Positions 8,966 to 18,941 of a DNA stretch of 64,000 nucleotides are shown one piece after another. The position numbers were made by a program, and so were the translations under genes. The number at the start of each line of letters is the position of its first letter. Position 1 is the first letter of the stretch. The stretch is from Streptomyces flaveus (GTDB lineage: Bacteria > Actinomycetota > Actinomycetes > Streptomycetales > Streptomycetaceae): assembly GCF_014647675.1 (NCBI RefSeq), contig NZ_BMPQ01000012.1, forward strand, positions 144,783 through 208,782, written 5' to 3'. A model generated the notes under the pieces. The model searched no databases. It was not told where the DNA came from and saw nothing but the letters and a program-made list of their open reading frames with translations.

Positions 8966-9712
8966 ATGACGCAGCCGGATGCGCGCGGCGTGAACGACCG
9001 GCCGGGCGATCAGCTGGCGCCCGTCCTTCGGCCGGTCCGCGCGGGCAACGGCTTCGAGGAGGCACTGGAGCAGATCCTCCAGGTGGTCCGGCTCGGTCTG
9101 GTGCCCGGTGGTGAACGGCTGCCCGCCGAGCGGGAGTTGGCGGAGCGGCTCGGGATCAGCCGGGTGACGCTGCGCGAGGTGCTGAAGGTGCTCCAGGACC
9201 AGGGTCTGGTCGAGTCGCGGCGCGGGCGGTACGGCGGCACGTTCGTCCGGCCCAGGACCGAGGCGCCCGGCGAGGCCGAGTTGCGCCGCCGGGTCGAGGG
9301 CGTGGACATCGAGGACGTACTGCGCTTCCGGGAGGTCCTGGAGGTGGGTGCGGCCGGCCTCTGCGCGACCCACGGCCTGTCCGCCGACCAGTCCGCGCGC
9401 CTGCGCGAGGCCCTCGCCCGCACCCACGACGCACCGCTCGCGGAGTACCGGCGCCTCGACACGCTCCTCCACCTCACGCTCACCGAACTGTGCGGCTCCC
9501 CGAGCCTCACCGCCCAGTACGCGGCCGTACGCGCGACCATGAACGACCTTCTCGACTGCATCCCGCTCCTGGTACGGAACCTGGAGCATTCCCAGCAGCA
9601 GCACACCGCGATCGTCGAGGCGGTGCTCGACGGGGACGCGGACGGTGCGCGGGAGATGATGCGCGAGCACTGCGCGGGCACTGCGGCCCTGCTGCGCGGC
9701 TTCCTCACGTGA
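8966..9712 (+). CDS. GntR-family (FadR subfamily) transcriptional regulator
   Basis: 248 residues. A winged helix lies at about 35-100 (LPAERELAERLGISRVTLREVLKVL, then the wing SRRGRYGGTFV) followed by an all-helical FCD effector domain (about 110-240) with DVLRFREVLE and several His in NLEHSQQQHTAI typical of the FCD metal/ligand pocket. I chose the ATG at 8966 with GGAAGGGGG upstream rather than the TTG at 8945. It is divergent from glnA4 and probably controls both the glnA4 operon and the permease/hydrolase pair. The ligand is unknown; gamma-glutamyl amide or amine is plausible. Confidence 0.85.
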   Translation: MTQPDARGVNDRPGDQLAPVLRPVRAGNGFEEALEQILQVVRLGLVPGGERLPAERELAERLGISRVTLREVLKVLQDQGLVESRRGRYGGTFVRPRTEAPGEAELRRRVEGVDIEDVLRFREVLEVGAAGLCATHGLSADQSARLREALARTHDAPLAEYRRLDTLLHLTLTELCGSPSLTAQYAAVRATMNDLLDCIPLLVRNLEHSQQQHTAIVEAVLDGDADGAREMMREHCAGTAALLRGFLT

Positions 9713-9939
9713 CGCGCCACCTGACGCGCTGACTCGGCTTCGGGACTCATGGCACGCACCACGGCCTCCCGACGCGAGGCCCGATTAACGGGCATGTAAC
9801 GCACAGCTATTGCTTTCTGACCCCATGGCCCGCAAAGGTATGGATCCGTTCCATTGTGTGTCACTGCGCTGCCGGGGTCTTTCGTGTGCCTGGCGGCCCC
9901 TTCCGCCCGAGCGTCCGCCGCCCTGTGGGGAGTCCGCCC

Positions 9940-11385
<1,446 letters not shown>

Positions 11386-11410
11386 TCCAGGAGAGCACGA
11401 AAAGGGGTTC

Positions 11411-12094
11411 ATGGTGGGCGGCAGGCCGCTGATCGGAGTCAGTACGTATCTGGAGTCCGCGCGCTGGGGCGTGTGGGAGCTGGAGGCGGCGCTGCTGCCC
11501 GTCGGATATCCGCGGCTGGTGCGGGACGCGGGCGGGCTGGCCGCGATGCTGCCGCCTGACGATCCCGCGCACGCCGCCGCGGCCGTGGCCCGGCTCGACG
11601 GGCTGGTGATCGCGGGCGGCCCGGATGTGGATCCGGCACGGTACGGCGCCGTGCGCGAGCCACGTACGGGGCCCGAGGCCCGCGAGCGGGACAGCTGGGA
11701 ACTCGCTCTGATCGACGCCGCGTTGGCCTCCGGCACTCCGCTGCTGGGGATCTGCCGGGGGATGCAGCTCCTGAACGTGGCCCTCGGCGGGACGCTCGTG
11801 CAGCACATCGAGGGGCATGCCGAGGTCGTCGGCGTCTTCGGCCGCCACACCGTGAAGCCGGTTCCCGGCTCCCTCTACGCCGGCCTGGTGCCCGAGGAGA
11901 CCTCGGTCCCCACCTACCACCACCAGTCCGTGGACCACCTCGGCTCCGGCCTCACGGCTTCGGCCCACGCACCGGACGGAACGGTGGAGGCGCTGGAACT
12001 CTCGGGTCAGGGCTGGGTGTTGGGGGTTCAGTGGCACCCCGAGATGGGGGACGACGTCCGGGTGATGCAGGGGCTGGTTCGCGCCTGCATCTGA
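11411..12094 (+). CDS. Gamma-glutamyl hydrolase, PuuD-like class I amidotransferase fold (peptidase C26)
   Basis: 227 residues with the nucleophile elbow GICRGMQ (Cys115) and the His-Glu pair of QWHPE (His209, Glu211), the triad of gamma-glutamyl-gamma-aminobutyrate hydrolases. The product should remove glutamate from the oxidised gamma-glutamyl intermediate, closing the pathway opened by GlnA4. It follows the permease by 25 bases, with AAAAGGGG just before the ATG; an in-frame GTG one codon later is also possible. Family assignment is firm. The exact substrate (gamma-glutamylglycine versus gamma-glutamyl-GABA) is inferred. Confidence 0.87.
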   Translation: MVGGRPLIGVSTYLESARWGVWELEAALLPVGYPRLVRDAGGLAAMLPPDDPAHAAAAVARLDGLVIAGGPDVDPARYGAVREPRTGPEARERDSWELALIDAALASGTPLLGICRGMQLLNVALGGTLVQHIEGHAEVVGVFGRHTVKPVPGSLYAGLVPEETSVPTYHHQSVDHLGSGLTASAHAPDGTVEALELSGQGWVLGVQWHPEMGDDVRVMQGLVRACI

Positions 12095-12172
12095 CCGGGT
12101 GCCTCCATCGGAATGCTCGGTCCAGCGGACCCTCTCCAAGAGCCATGGCCGAAGCTCACGTACGACGGAAAC

Positions 12173-13021
12173 TCAGGAGGCCGCCGACCCGGCAGTCTCC
12201 TGTTCCGCCTCCACCTGCGCGTTCCAGTCCCGCTTCGCCGCCTGCCAGCCGTCCTCGTTGTGGCCGAGGCGCCAGTAGCCGGAGATCGACAGGTTCTCGC
12301 GCGGGATCTGGTGCTCGACGCGCAGCAGTCGGCGCAGCTCCTTCACGAAGCCCGCCTCGCCGTGCACGAAGGCGCACACCCGGCCCTCCGGAAACTCCAG
12401 CGCCCGTACGGCCTCGACCAGCGCCTCGCCGATCGGGCGATCGCCGCGGTGCAGCCAGACGACCTCCACGTCGGAGGCGATCTTCTGCTCCTCGTCCTGG
12501 CCCTCGATCTCGACGAAGGCGTACACCTTGGCGCCGTCGGGCATCGCCTCCAGGGAGGCGGCGATGGCGGGCAGCGCGCTCTCGTCCCCGGCCAGCAGAT
12601 GCCAGTCGGCATCGGCATCGGGCGCGTACGCCCCGCCGGGGCCCAGGAACCGGACGATCTCGCCCTGCTGGACCCGCATGGCCCACGGCCCGGCGAGGCC
12701 CTCGTCGCCATGGATCACGAAGTCGAGCGTCAGCTCACGCAGCTCGGGGTCCCAGGCGCGCACCGTGTACGTACGCGTCACGGGCCACTGCTCGCGCGGG
12801 AACTCCTCGCGGATCCGGGCCATGTCGAAGGGCTCCGGATACGTCACGCCCTCCGCCCCGAACAGCAGCTTGACGTAGTGATCGGTACTGCTGCCCACGG
12901 AGAATTCGGCGAGGCCTTCACCGCCGAGAACCACGCGCTGCATATGCGGGGTGAGCCGCTCCGTGCGGACCACCCGCGCGGAGTGGGGCTTCGGAACCCT
13001 GCGTGCCGGACGCTCTGCCAT
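12173..13021 (-). CDS. Siderophore-interacting protein (FAD-dependent ferric-siderophore reductase)
   Basis: 282 residues of the SIP family related to ViuB. An N-terminal FAD-binding barrel carries TRTYTVRAWD (FAD contact RxYS/T type), and an NAD(P)H-binding-like C-terminal half (WHLLAGDESALPAI ... ISGYWRLG) completes the fold. Members reduce ferric siderophores in the cytosol to release iron. It is transcribed alone. An iron-box-like operator lies 16 bases upstream of the ATG, so iron-dependent repression by DmdR/IdeR is expected. The gene converges with the hydrolase gene. Confidence 0.9.
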   Translation of the reverse strand: MAERPARRVPKPHSARVVRTERLTPHMQRVVLGGEGLAEFSVGSSTDHYVKLLFGAEGVTYPEPFDMARIREEFPREQWPVTRTYTVRAWDPELRELTLDFVIHGDEGLAGPWAMRVQQGEIVRFLGPGGAYAPDADADWHLLAGDESALPAIAASLEAMPDGAKVYAFVEIEGQDEEQKIASDVEVVWLHRGDRPIGEALVEAVRALEFPEGRVCAFVHGEAGFVKELRRLLRVEHQIPRENLSISGYWRLGHNEDGWQAAKRDWNAQVEAEQETAGSAAS

Positions 13022-13036
13022 GACGGCCTCCCGAAA

Positions 13037-13055
13037 TTTACTAAGGCTTACCTAA
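13037..13055 (-). promoter_or_regulatory. Iron box (DmdR/IdeR operator) upstream of the siderophore-interacting protein gene
   Basis: The 19-base element on the plus strand matches 14 of 19 positions of the actinobacterial iron box TTAGGTTAGGCTCACCTAA, with the right half (AAGGCTTACCTAA) nearly perfect. It sits 16 bases before the start codon, where bound repressor would block transcription. A direct repeat GTTARCACCTC (13056-13066 and 13073-13083) lies immediately upstream. Confidence 0.75.
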
Positions 13056-13183
13056 GTTAGCACCTCCTTCTAGTTAACACCTCGCGCTTGATAAGTCGAT
13101 ATCCACGCTTGGGGTGTTGATGACCACACCTTTAGAAATGGCGAAAGCCTGGCCCTGAAGGGCGAAGTGCGGGCTGTCACGGC

Positions 13184-14134
13184 TCACGATCCGAGCGTCA
13201 CCAGCAGTCGCTGCAGTGAGCCACCCAGACCCCAGCGAGCCGCAAGCTCCTCCAAGGCCGCCGGGTCGCGGGGCGCACTCGGCAGTGTCGTGTCCACCAC
13301 CGGCAGTGGTACGTCGTCGGCCACCTTGACGACCTTGGGCGCGACAGCCACGTACGGCCGCGCCTCGTCGAGGCGTTTGCGCTGCGAGGGCGTGAGCTTC
13401 GCCTTCGGGTCGTCGACCGCCGCCATGATCCCGGCCAGGTCGCCGAACTCGGCCAGCAGCTTGGCGGCCGTCTTCTCGCCGATGCCCGGCACCCCCGGCA
13501 GACCGTCGCTGGGGTCGCCGCGCAGCAGCGCCAGATCCGCGTACCCCGGACCGTTCACCCCGTACTTCTCGCGCAGCAGCGCCTCGTCCGTGAGCTGCAT
13601 GCTGCCCACGCCCTTGAGCGGATACAGCACCCTCACCTGCCGCTTGTCGTCGACCAGTTGGAACAGGTCACGGTCGCCGGTGACGATGTCGACCGGGCCC
13701 GCGGCGCGGGCCGTGAACGTGCCGATCACATCGTCCGCCTCGTACCCCTCGACCCCCACGCGGGCGATGCCCAGCGCGTCCAGGACCTCCTCGATGACGG
13801 GCACCTGGGGCGAGAGGGTGTCGGGCACTTCCTCCTCGTCCGGGCCCGCCTCGCGCTCCTGAGCGACGCGGTGCGCCTTGTAGGAGGGGATCAGGTCTAC
13901 GCGCCACTGGGGCCGCCAGTCCGCGTCCATGCACGCCACGAGATCGTCCGGGTGGCGGTCCCGCACGAGCCGGTCGATGAATTCGAGCAGCCCCCGCACC
14001 GCGTTCACCGGTGTGCCGTCCGGGGCCTTCACGGAATCCGGGACTCCGAAATAGGCGCGGAAGTACAGCGAAGCGCTGTCGAGAAGCATGATTCGGCGAG
14101 AAGGCTGCGTCTGCTGCGTCACGCCAAGCATCAT
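13184..14134 (-). CDS. 5'-3' exonuclease (DNA polymerase I N-terminal domain family)
   Basis: 316 residues matching the stand-alone FEN-like 5'-3' exonucleases: LLDSASLYFRAYF near the N terminus, ACMDADWR, EGYEADDVIGT and VTGDRDLFQL supply the acidic metal ligands, and a helix-hairpin-helix region follows (GVPGIGEKTAAKLL). Starts at ATG 14134, GTG 14146 or a later GTG are all possible; none has a strong ribosome site. Such proteins process 5' flaps or RNA primers, as a back-up for the PolA nuclease. The gene stands alone, divergent from the glycine betaine transporter genes. Confidence 0.83.
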   Translation of the reverse strand: MMLGVTQQTQPSRRIMLLDSASLYFRAYFGVPDSVKAPDGTPVNAVRGLLEFIDRLVRDRHPDDLVACMDADWRPQWRVDLIPSYKAHRVAQEREAGPDEEEVPDTLSPQVPVIEEVLDALGIARVGVEGYEADDVIGTFTARAAGPVDIVTGDRDLFQLVDDKRQVRVLYPLKGVGSMQLTDEALLREKYGVNGPGYADLALLRGDPSDGLPGVPGIGEKTAAKLLAEFGDLAGIMAAVDDPKAKLTPSQRKRLDEARPYVAVAPKVVKVADDVPLPVVDTTLPSAPRDPAALEELAARWGLGGSLQRLLVTLGS

Positions 14135-14147
14135 GCCGTACGCCACT

Positions 14148-14160
14148 GACAGTCACTGTC
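14148..14160. promoter_or_regulatory. Short palindrome at the exonuclease gene start
   Basis: GACAGT and ACTGTC form perfect 6-base arms around one base, directly upstream of the possible exonuclease starts and at the left end of the divergent spacer to the glycine betaine genes. It may be an operator; no known consensus is matched. Confidence 0.3.
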
Positions 14161-14356
14161 CGAAGTGGTCTGCCGGTGAAACGGAACGCCGCTACCCATT
14201 AAACGTAAACAGCCTGTGAACCGGGACACCCTTGCGTTTGGTCCAGACAACCGGGGGCAGGTGCCGATCCGGAGCGAAGCCGGTCCCATTTTCAACCACA
14301 CCTGACAAACAGGGAACAAAGGAGACCGGACGAGCGGGCGGAACCCGCGTCGCTCC

Positions 14357-14385
14357 ACGGCCCGCCGGCGGGGGAGGCGGGCCGT
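14357..14385 (+). promoter_or_regulatory. Leader hairpin upstream of the glycine betaine transporter genes
   Basis: Perfect 10-base arms (ACGGCCCGCC at 14357-14366 and its complement at 14376-14385) enclose a 9-base loop and end 13 bases before the GAGAGG ribosome site of the ATPase gene. A short pyrimidine-rich stretch follows. It could be an attenuator, an RNA-stability element, or the end of an upstream transcript. I recognise no known riboswitch in the 263-base spacer. Confidence 0.4.
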
Positions 14386-14409
14386 CTTCGTTCGACTTGA
14401 GAGGTACAA

Positions 14410-15498
14410 GTGTCATCCAGGCTGCAAGCCGAACACCTCTACAAGGTGTTCGGCAGACGACCCGAGAAAGCGGTCGAGCGACTCCACAAGGGCGGTGACC
14501 GTGAGGAACTGCGCGCCGACGGCACCACCGCCGCGGTGATCGACGCGTCCTTCACGGTCGAACCGGGCCAGACCTTCGTCGTCATGGGTCTGTCCGGGTC
14601 CGGCAAGTCCACGCTGCTGCGCATGCTGAACGGACTGCTGGAGCCCACCGCGGGTCAGGTGCTCTTCGACGGTCAGGACCTGACCGCGCTGAGCGACCGA
14701 GAGCTGCGCGAGGTCCGCTCGAAGAAGATCAGCATGGTCTTCCAGCACTTCGCGCTGTTCCCGCACCGCAGTGTCCTCGAGAACGCCGCGTACGGCCTGG
14801 AGGTGCAGGGTGTACCGCGCGCCGAGCGCGAGATGCGTGCCGCCGACGCCCTCGCCATGTGCGGTCTTGGCGGCTGGGAGAAGTCCTGGCCCGACGAGCT
14901 GTCCGGCGGTATGCAGCAGCGCGTGGGCCTGGCCCGTGCTCTGGCCACCGACGCCGACCTGCTCCTGATGGACGAGTCCTTCAGCGCCCTCGACCCGCTG
15001 ATCCGCCGCGATATGCAGGACCAGCTGATCGAGCTCCAGAAGAAGCTCAAGAAGACCATCGTCTTCATCACGCACGACCTCAACGAGGCCATGCGCCTGG
15101 GCGACCGTATCGCCGTGATGCGCGACGGCCGCATCGTCCAGATCGGCACCGCCGAGGACATCCTGGTCCGCCCCGCAAACGATTACGTCGCCTCCTTCAC
15201 CAAGGACGTCGACCGCTCCCGCGTCCTCACGGCCGAAGCCGTCATGGACACGAACCTGCGGGGCGACGAGGCGGACTGCGGCTGTGAGACCGCGCGGCCC
15301 GACAGCTCCTTCGTGGACCTCTGCGCGATCAGCGCCCGCGTGCCGCACTCGGTCGCGGTGCTCGACAAGAAGCAGAAGCTCGTCGGGGTCGTACCGCGGC
15401 AGCGGCTGATCGGCTTCCTCGGGGACGAGCAGGGCGAGCCCAGGCCCTGTGACGCACCGCGTGACAAGGTTGTCAAGGTGGTGAAGACCGGTGCCTAG
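14410..15498 (+). CDS. Glycine betaine/proline ABC transporter ATP-binding protein (ProV/OpuAA type)
   Basis: 362 residues. Walker A GLSGSGKS at 60-67, Q-loop VFQHFALFPH, signature LSGGMQQR and Walker B DLLLMDESFSALDP are all present, and the long N-terminal extension with AVIDASFTVEPGQT is typical of ProV/OpuAA. A reduced CBS-like tail (about 290-362) is where these importers sense ionic strength or, in some families, c-di-AMP. Start is GTG 14410 preceded by GAGAGG. The stop overlaps the start of the permease/binding-protein gene by 8 bases, so the two are co-translated. Osmoprotectant uptake is the likely role. Confidence 0.92.
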   Translation: MSSRLQAEHLYKVFGRRPEKAVERLHKGGDREELRADGTTAAVIDASFTVEPGQTFVVMGLSGSGKSTLLRMLNGLLEPTAGQVLFDGQDLTALSDRELREVRSKKISMVFQHFALFPHRSVLENAAYGLEVQGVPRAEREMRAADALAMCGLGGWEKSWPDELSGGMQQRVGLARALATDADLLLMDESFSALDPLIRRDMQDQLIELQKKLKKTIVFITHDLNEAMRLGDRIAVMRDGRIVQIGTAEDILVRPANDYVASFTKDVDRSRVLTAEAVMDTNLRGDEADCGCETARPDSSFVDLCAISARVPHSVAVLDKKQKLVGVVPRQRLIGFLGDEQGEPRPCDAPRDKVVKVVKTGA

Positions 15499-18103
15499 GA
15501 TCCCCTTCGGCGACTGGGTCAACGACACGGTCGACTGGCTGCTCAGCAACATGGCGTGGCTCTTCGACTTCTTCAAGACCGTCTTCGAGGGCACGTACGA
15601 CGGAATCAACGCCGTCCTGCAGGCCCCGGAGCCGCTCCTCCTCGCGGGCATCTTCGCCGTGATCGCGTTCTGGCTGCGCGGCACGTCCGCCGGTGTCCTC
15701 ACCTTCGTGGGATTCGCCTTCATCGACTCCCTCGAACTGTGGGAGAACGCGATGGTGACCCTGTCGCTCGTCCTCGTGGCGACGATCATCGCGCTCGCCG
15801 TCGCGGTACCCGTGGGCATCTGGGCGGCGCGCTCCGACCGGGTGAGCAACCTGGTCCGGCCGGTGCTCGACTTCATGCAGACGCTGCCCGCGATGATCTA
15901 CCTCATCCCGGCGATCCTGTTCTTCGGCACCGGCGCCCCCGCGGGCATCGTGGCCACCATGATCTTCGCGCTGGCACCCGGCGTCCGCATGACGGAGCTG
16001 GGCATCCGCCAGGTCGACAAGGAACTGGTCGAGGCCGCCGACGCGTTCGGCACCACCCCCGGCAACACCCTGCTGCGCATCCAGCTGCCGCTGGCGCTTC
16101 CCACGGTCATGGCCGGCGTCAACCAGGTCATCATGCTGGGCCTGTCCATGGCCGCCATCGCGGGCATGGTCGGCGCCGGCGGACTCGGCGGCGACGTGAA
16201 CGAGGCCCTCGGCCAGCTGAACGTGGGCCTGGGCTCCGAGGCCGGCGTCGCCATCGTCATCCTGGCGATCTACCTGGACCGTATGACCAGCTCGCTGGGC
16301 ACCCAGGTCTCGCCGCTCGGTCGCCGGGCCCTCGCCAAGGTGCGTGCCGCGCAGGGCCTGAAGATCTGGACCTACCGCCCCCGGCCCGCCGTGGCCATGA
16401 TCGGCGTCGTCGTGCTCGCTCTGGTCGCCGGCGGCATGGGCGTCTTCGGCGGTACGAACTCCGAGACCACCGCCGCCGACTCCTCGAACGTCGGCCAGGG
16501 CAAGAAGATCACCATCGGCTACATCCCGTGGGACGAGGGCGTCGCCTCCACCTTCCTGTGGAAGGAGATCCTTGAGGAGCGCGGCTACGAGGTCGAGGCG
16601 AAGCAGCTCGAGGCCGGCCCGATGTATACCTCTCTCGCGGGCGGCGACATCGACTTCCAGACGGACGCCTGGCTGCCGACCACACACGAGCAGTACTGGA
16701 CGAAGTACGGCAAGCAGCTCGAAGACCTGGGCTCCTGGTACGGACCGACGTCCCTGGAGCTGAGCGTGCCCTCCTACATGAAGGGCATCGACTCCATGGA
16801 GGACCTCAAGGGCAAGGCCTCGGAGTTCGGCGGCAAGATCACCGGCATCGAGTCCAGCGCCGGCATGATGAGCCTGCTCAAGAGCAAGGTGCTCAAGGAC
16901 TACGGGCTCGACAAGGAGTACAAGGTCGTCGACAGCTCCACGCCCGCGATGCTGGCCGAGCTGAAGCGCGCGTACGCCAAGCAGGAGCCCATCGTCGTCA
17001 CGCTGTGGTCGCCGCACTGGGCGTACAACGACTACAAGCTGACGAAGCTCAAGGACCCGAAGGGCGCCTGGGGCAAGGGCGACGGGGTGCACACGGTCTC
17101 CCGCAAGGGCTTCACCGAGGACAACCCGGTCGTCGGCCAGTGGCTGAAGAACTTCAAGATGACCGAGAAGCAGCTCACCAGCCTCGAGGCGGAGATCAAC
17201 AAGGCGGGCGAGGGCAAGCAGCCGCAGGCCGTGAAGGCCTGGCTGAAGTCGAACCCCGGCGTCGTCGACAAGCTGGCCCCGGTCGAGAACTCCACGGGCG
17301 GCGACCTGGCGGAGGCGAAGCGTCCGGTGGACGTCGCCTTCTTCCCCTGGGACGAGAACGTCGCCGTCACCTACCTGTGGAAGAACGTCCTGGCCCGCCG
17401 CGGCTACACGCTGAACCTCAAGCAGATGGACGTCGGCCCGGTCTACACGGGCCTGTCCACCGGCGACATCGACGTCAACTTCGACGCGTGGCTGCCGTAC
17501 GCCCAGGCGAACTACTGGGACAAGTACAAGAACAACCTGAGAGACCTGGGCACCTGGTACCAGCCGACCTCGCTGGAGCTCGCCGTGCCCTCGTACGTGA
17601 AGGACGTGAAGTCCCTGGCGGACCTCAAGGGCAAGGCCGACACCTTCGGCGGCAAGATCATCGGCATCGAGCCGGGCACCGGCGAGATGAACCTGCTCAA
17701 GAAGGACGTCCTGCCGGGCTACGGCCTGGACAAGGAGTACGAGGTCGTCGACGGCTCCACGCCCGCGATGCTGGCCGAGCTGAAGCGCGCGTACGCCAAG
17801 AAGGAGCCGATCATCGCCGTCCTGTGGTCCCCGCACTGGGCCTACAGCGAGTACGAGCTGACCAAGCTGTCGGACGAGAAGAAGCTGTTCGGTGAGGGGA
17901 ACACGATCCGTACGATCACCAACAAGGCGTTCCCGGACCAGTACCCGCAGCTCACGAAGTGGATCAAGAACTTCAAGATGAGCGAGGACGAGCTCGGCAC
18001 CCTGGAGGCCGAGATCAAGGACCGCGGCCAGGGCAACGAGGAGGAGGCCGTCGCCGCGTGGCTGAAGGAGCACCCGGACATGGTGAGCCGGATGACTCCG
18101 TAG
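15491..18103 (+). CDS. Glycine betaine ABC transporter permease fused to two tandem substrate-binding domains
   Basis: 870 residues. The permease half (about 1-320, six or more helices, with an EAA-like EAADAFGTTPGNTLLRIQLPLALP loop) is followed by two OpuAC-type binding domains at about 337-600 and 609-870. Both copies keep the aromatic cage signatures: PWDE near the start, DAWLP, and SPHWAY. Standard OpuABC fusions carry one binding domain, so this protein arms each permease subunit with two receptors (four per dimeric transporter). The GTG start overlaps the ATPase stop. A strong terminator follows. Confidence 0.92.
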   Translation: MPRIPFGDWVNDTVDWLLSNMAWLFDFFKTVFEGTYDGINAVLQAPEPLLLAGIFAVIAFWLRGTSAGVLTFVGFAFIDSLELWENAMVTLSLVLVATIIALAVAVPVGIWAARSDRVSNLVRPVLDFMQTLPAMIYLIPAILFFGTGAPAGIVATMIFALAPGVRMTELGIRQVDKELVEAADAFGTTPGNTLLRIQLPLALPTVMAGVNQVIMLGLSMAAIAGMVGAGGLGGDVNEALGQLNVGLGSEAGVAIVILAIYLDRMTSSLGTQVSPLGRRALAKVRAAQGLKIWTYRPRPAVAMIGVVVLALVAGGMGVFGGTNSETTAADSSNVGQGKKITIGYIPWDEGVASTFLWKEILEERGYEVEAKQLEAGPMYTSLAGGDIDFQTDAWLPTTHEQYWTKYGKQLEDLGSWYGPTSLELSVPSYMKGIDSMEDLKGKASEFGGKITGIESSAGMMSLLKSKVLKDYGLDKEYKVVDSSTPAMLAELKRAYAKQEPIVVTLWSPHWAYNDYKLTKLKDPKGAWGKGDGVHTVSRKGFTEDNPVVGQWLKNFKMTEKQLTSLEAEINKAGEGKQPQAVKAWLKSNPGVVDKLAPVENSTGGDLAEAKRPVDVAFFPWDENVAVTYLWKNVLARRGYTLNLKQMDVGPVYTGLSTGDIDVNFDAWLPYAQANYWDKYKNNLRDLGTWYQPTSLELAVPSYVKDVKSLADLKGKADTFGGKIIGIEPGTGEMNLLKKDVLPGYGLDKEYEVVDGSTPAMLAELKRAYAKKEPIIAVLWSPHWAYSEYELTKLSDEKKLFGEGNTIRTITNKAFPDQYPQLTKWIKNFKMSEDELGTLEAEIKDRGQGNEEEAVAAWLKEHPDMVSRMTP

Positions 18104-18131
18104 CAGTGCGGTAGTACGGCAGCAGTCGGCC

Positions 18132-18197
18132 AAGGGGTGGGCTTCGCCCGCCGGGACCGTGTGGTTCCGGTGCGACGAAAGTCCACCCCTTTGTTTA
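18132..18197 (+). terminator. Branched terminator after the glycine betaine transporter operon
   Basis: Outer arms AAGGGGTGG (18132-18140) and CCACCCCTT (18183-18191) pair perfectly. The enclosed bases hold two further small hairpins, GGGC-TTC-GCCC (18139-18149) and CCGGGACC with GGTTCCGG (18151-18170, one mismatch), giving a possible three-way junction. A T-rich stretch (18190-18197) follows the outer stem, as in intrinsic terminators. Confidence 0.7.
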
Positions 18198-18280
18198 CAG
18201 CCTTGTGACGGGCGCATGAAACGGTTTGCCGAACGTGCGTAGGGTGCAAACAAAACATCGGGAGACATTGGCTCGTACGT

Positions 18281-18312
18281 TCTTCGTATGTAGTACCCCA
18301 GACGTACGAAGA
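18281..18312. promoter_or_regulatory. Inverted repeat upstream of the XRE-cupin regulator gene
   Basis: Arms TCTTCGTA (18281-18288) and TACGAAGA (18305-18312) are perfect complements separated by 16 bases, with further CGTACG repeats next to them. The position, 66-97 bases before the regulator ATG, suits an autoregulatory operator; a stem-loop in the leader RNA is the alternative. Confidence 0.4.
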
Positions 18313-18377
18313 GCGGGCCGTCACCGAGCCGCCCGCACCGACCCTGCACCGACGACGCACAGGAGGGAGCCGAAGCG

Positions 18378-18941
18378 ATGGACGACAACAAAGATGCCCT
18401 TCGGGTGGGCGCGGCCGTCCGGCGGCGGCGCCGGGCACTGGAGCTCACCCTCGCCGTCGTCGCCGAGCGCAGCGGACTGTCGGTGCCCTTCCTGAGCCAG
18501 GTCGAGAACGAGCGGGCCCGGCCCAGCATGCGCTCCCTCCAGCGCGTCGCCGACGCCCTCGGGACGACCTGCGTCGAACTCCTCGCCGCCGCCGACCCGG
18601 CGCGCAGCGTGGACGTGGTGCGCTCCGACGACTCCGAGTTCACCCACGAGCCCCTCGTGCGCCCCCTGGTGCGCGGCCACCACCAGTTGCACGCCATGGA
18701 GTTCAGCGGGGACCACGACGCGGGCCGCGAATTCCAGCACCGCAACGACGAGTTGATGTATGTCGCGGACGGCGCCGTCGAGGTCGAGGCGGAGGGCCGC
18801 GCGTACCGGCTGGGGCGCGGCGACACGCTGTACATGACCGGTGGCGTACGGCACCGCTGGCGGGCGACCGTGCCGGACACCCGCGTACTGGTCGTGGCGG
18901 TCGCGGACCACATCGAGGCGGCGGAGGACACACAGCGGTGA
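18378..18941 (+). CDS. XRE-family regulator with C-terminal cupin domain
   Basis: 187 residues: helix-turn-helix at about 10-65 (LAVVAERSGLSVPFLSQVENERARPSMRSLQRVADAL) and a cupin sensor at about 100-182 (HRNDELMYVADGAVEVEAEGR, then GDTLYMTGGVRHRW, with metal-type His/Glu positions partly kept). Such HTH-cupin proteins regulate small-molecule metabolism. GGAGGGAGCC precedes the ATG. Its stop overlaps the GTG start of the metal-receptor-like gene (GTGA), so the two products are made together and probably act on one process. Confidence 0.85.
   Translation: MDDNKDALRVGAAVRRRRRALELTLAVVAERSGLSVPFLSQVENERARPSMRSLQRVADALGTTCVELLAAADPARSVDVVRSDDSEFTHEPLVRPLVRGHHQLHAMEFSGDHDAGREFQHRNDELMYVADGAVEVEAEGRAYRLGRGDTLYMTGGVRHRWRATVPDTRVLVVAVADHIEAAEDTQR

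Noticed and set aside
18132..18191. tRNA-like three-stem fold after the betaine operon
   Set aside because: There is no anticodon or T arm consensus and no CCA context; the T-rich tract marks a terminator.
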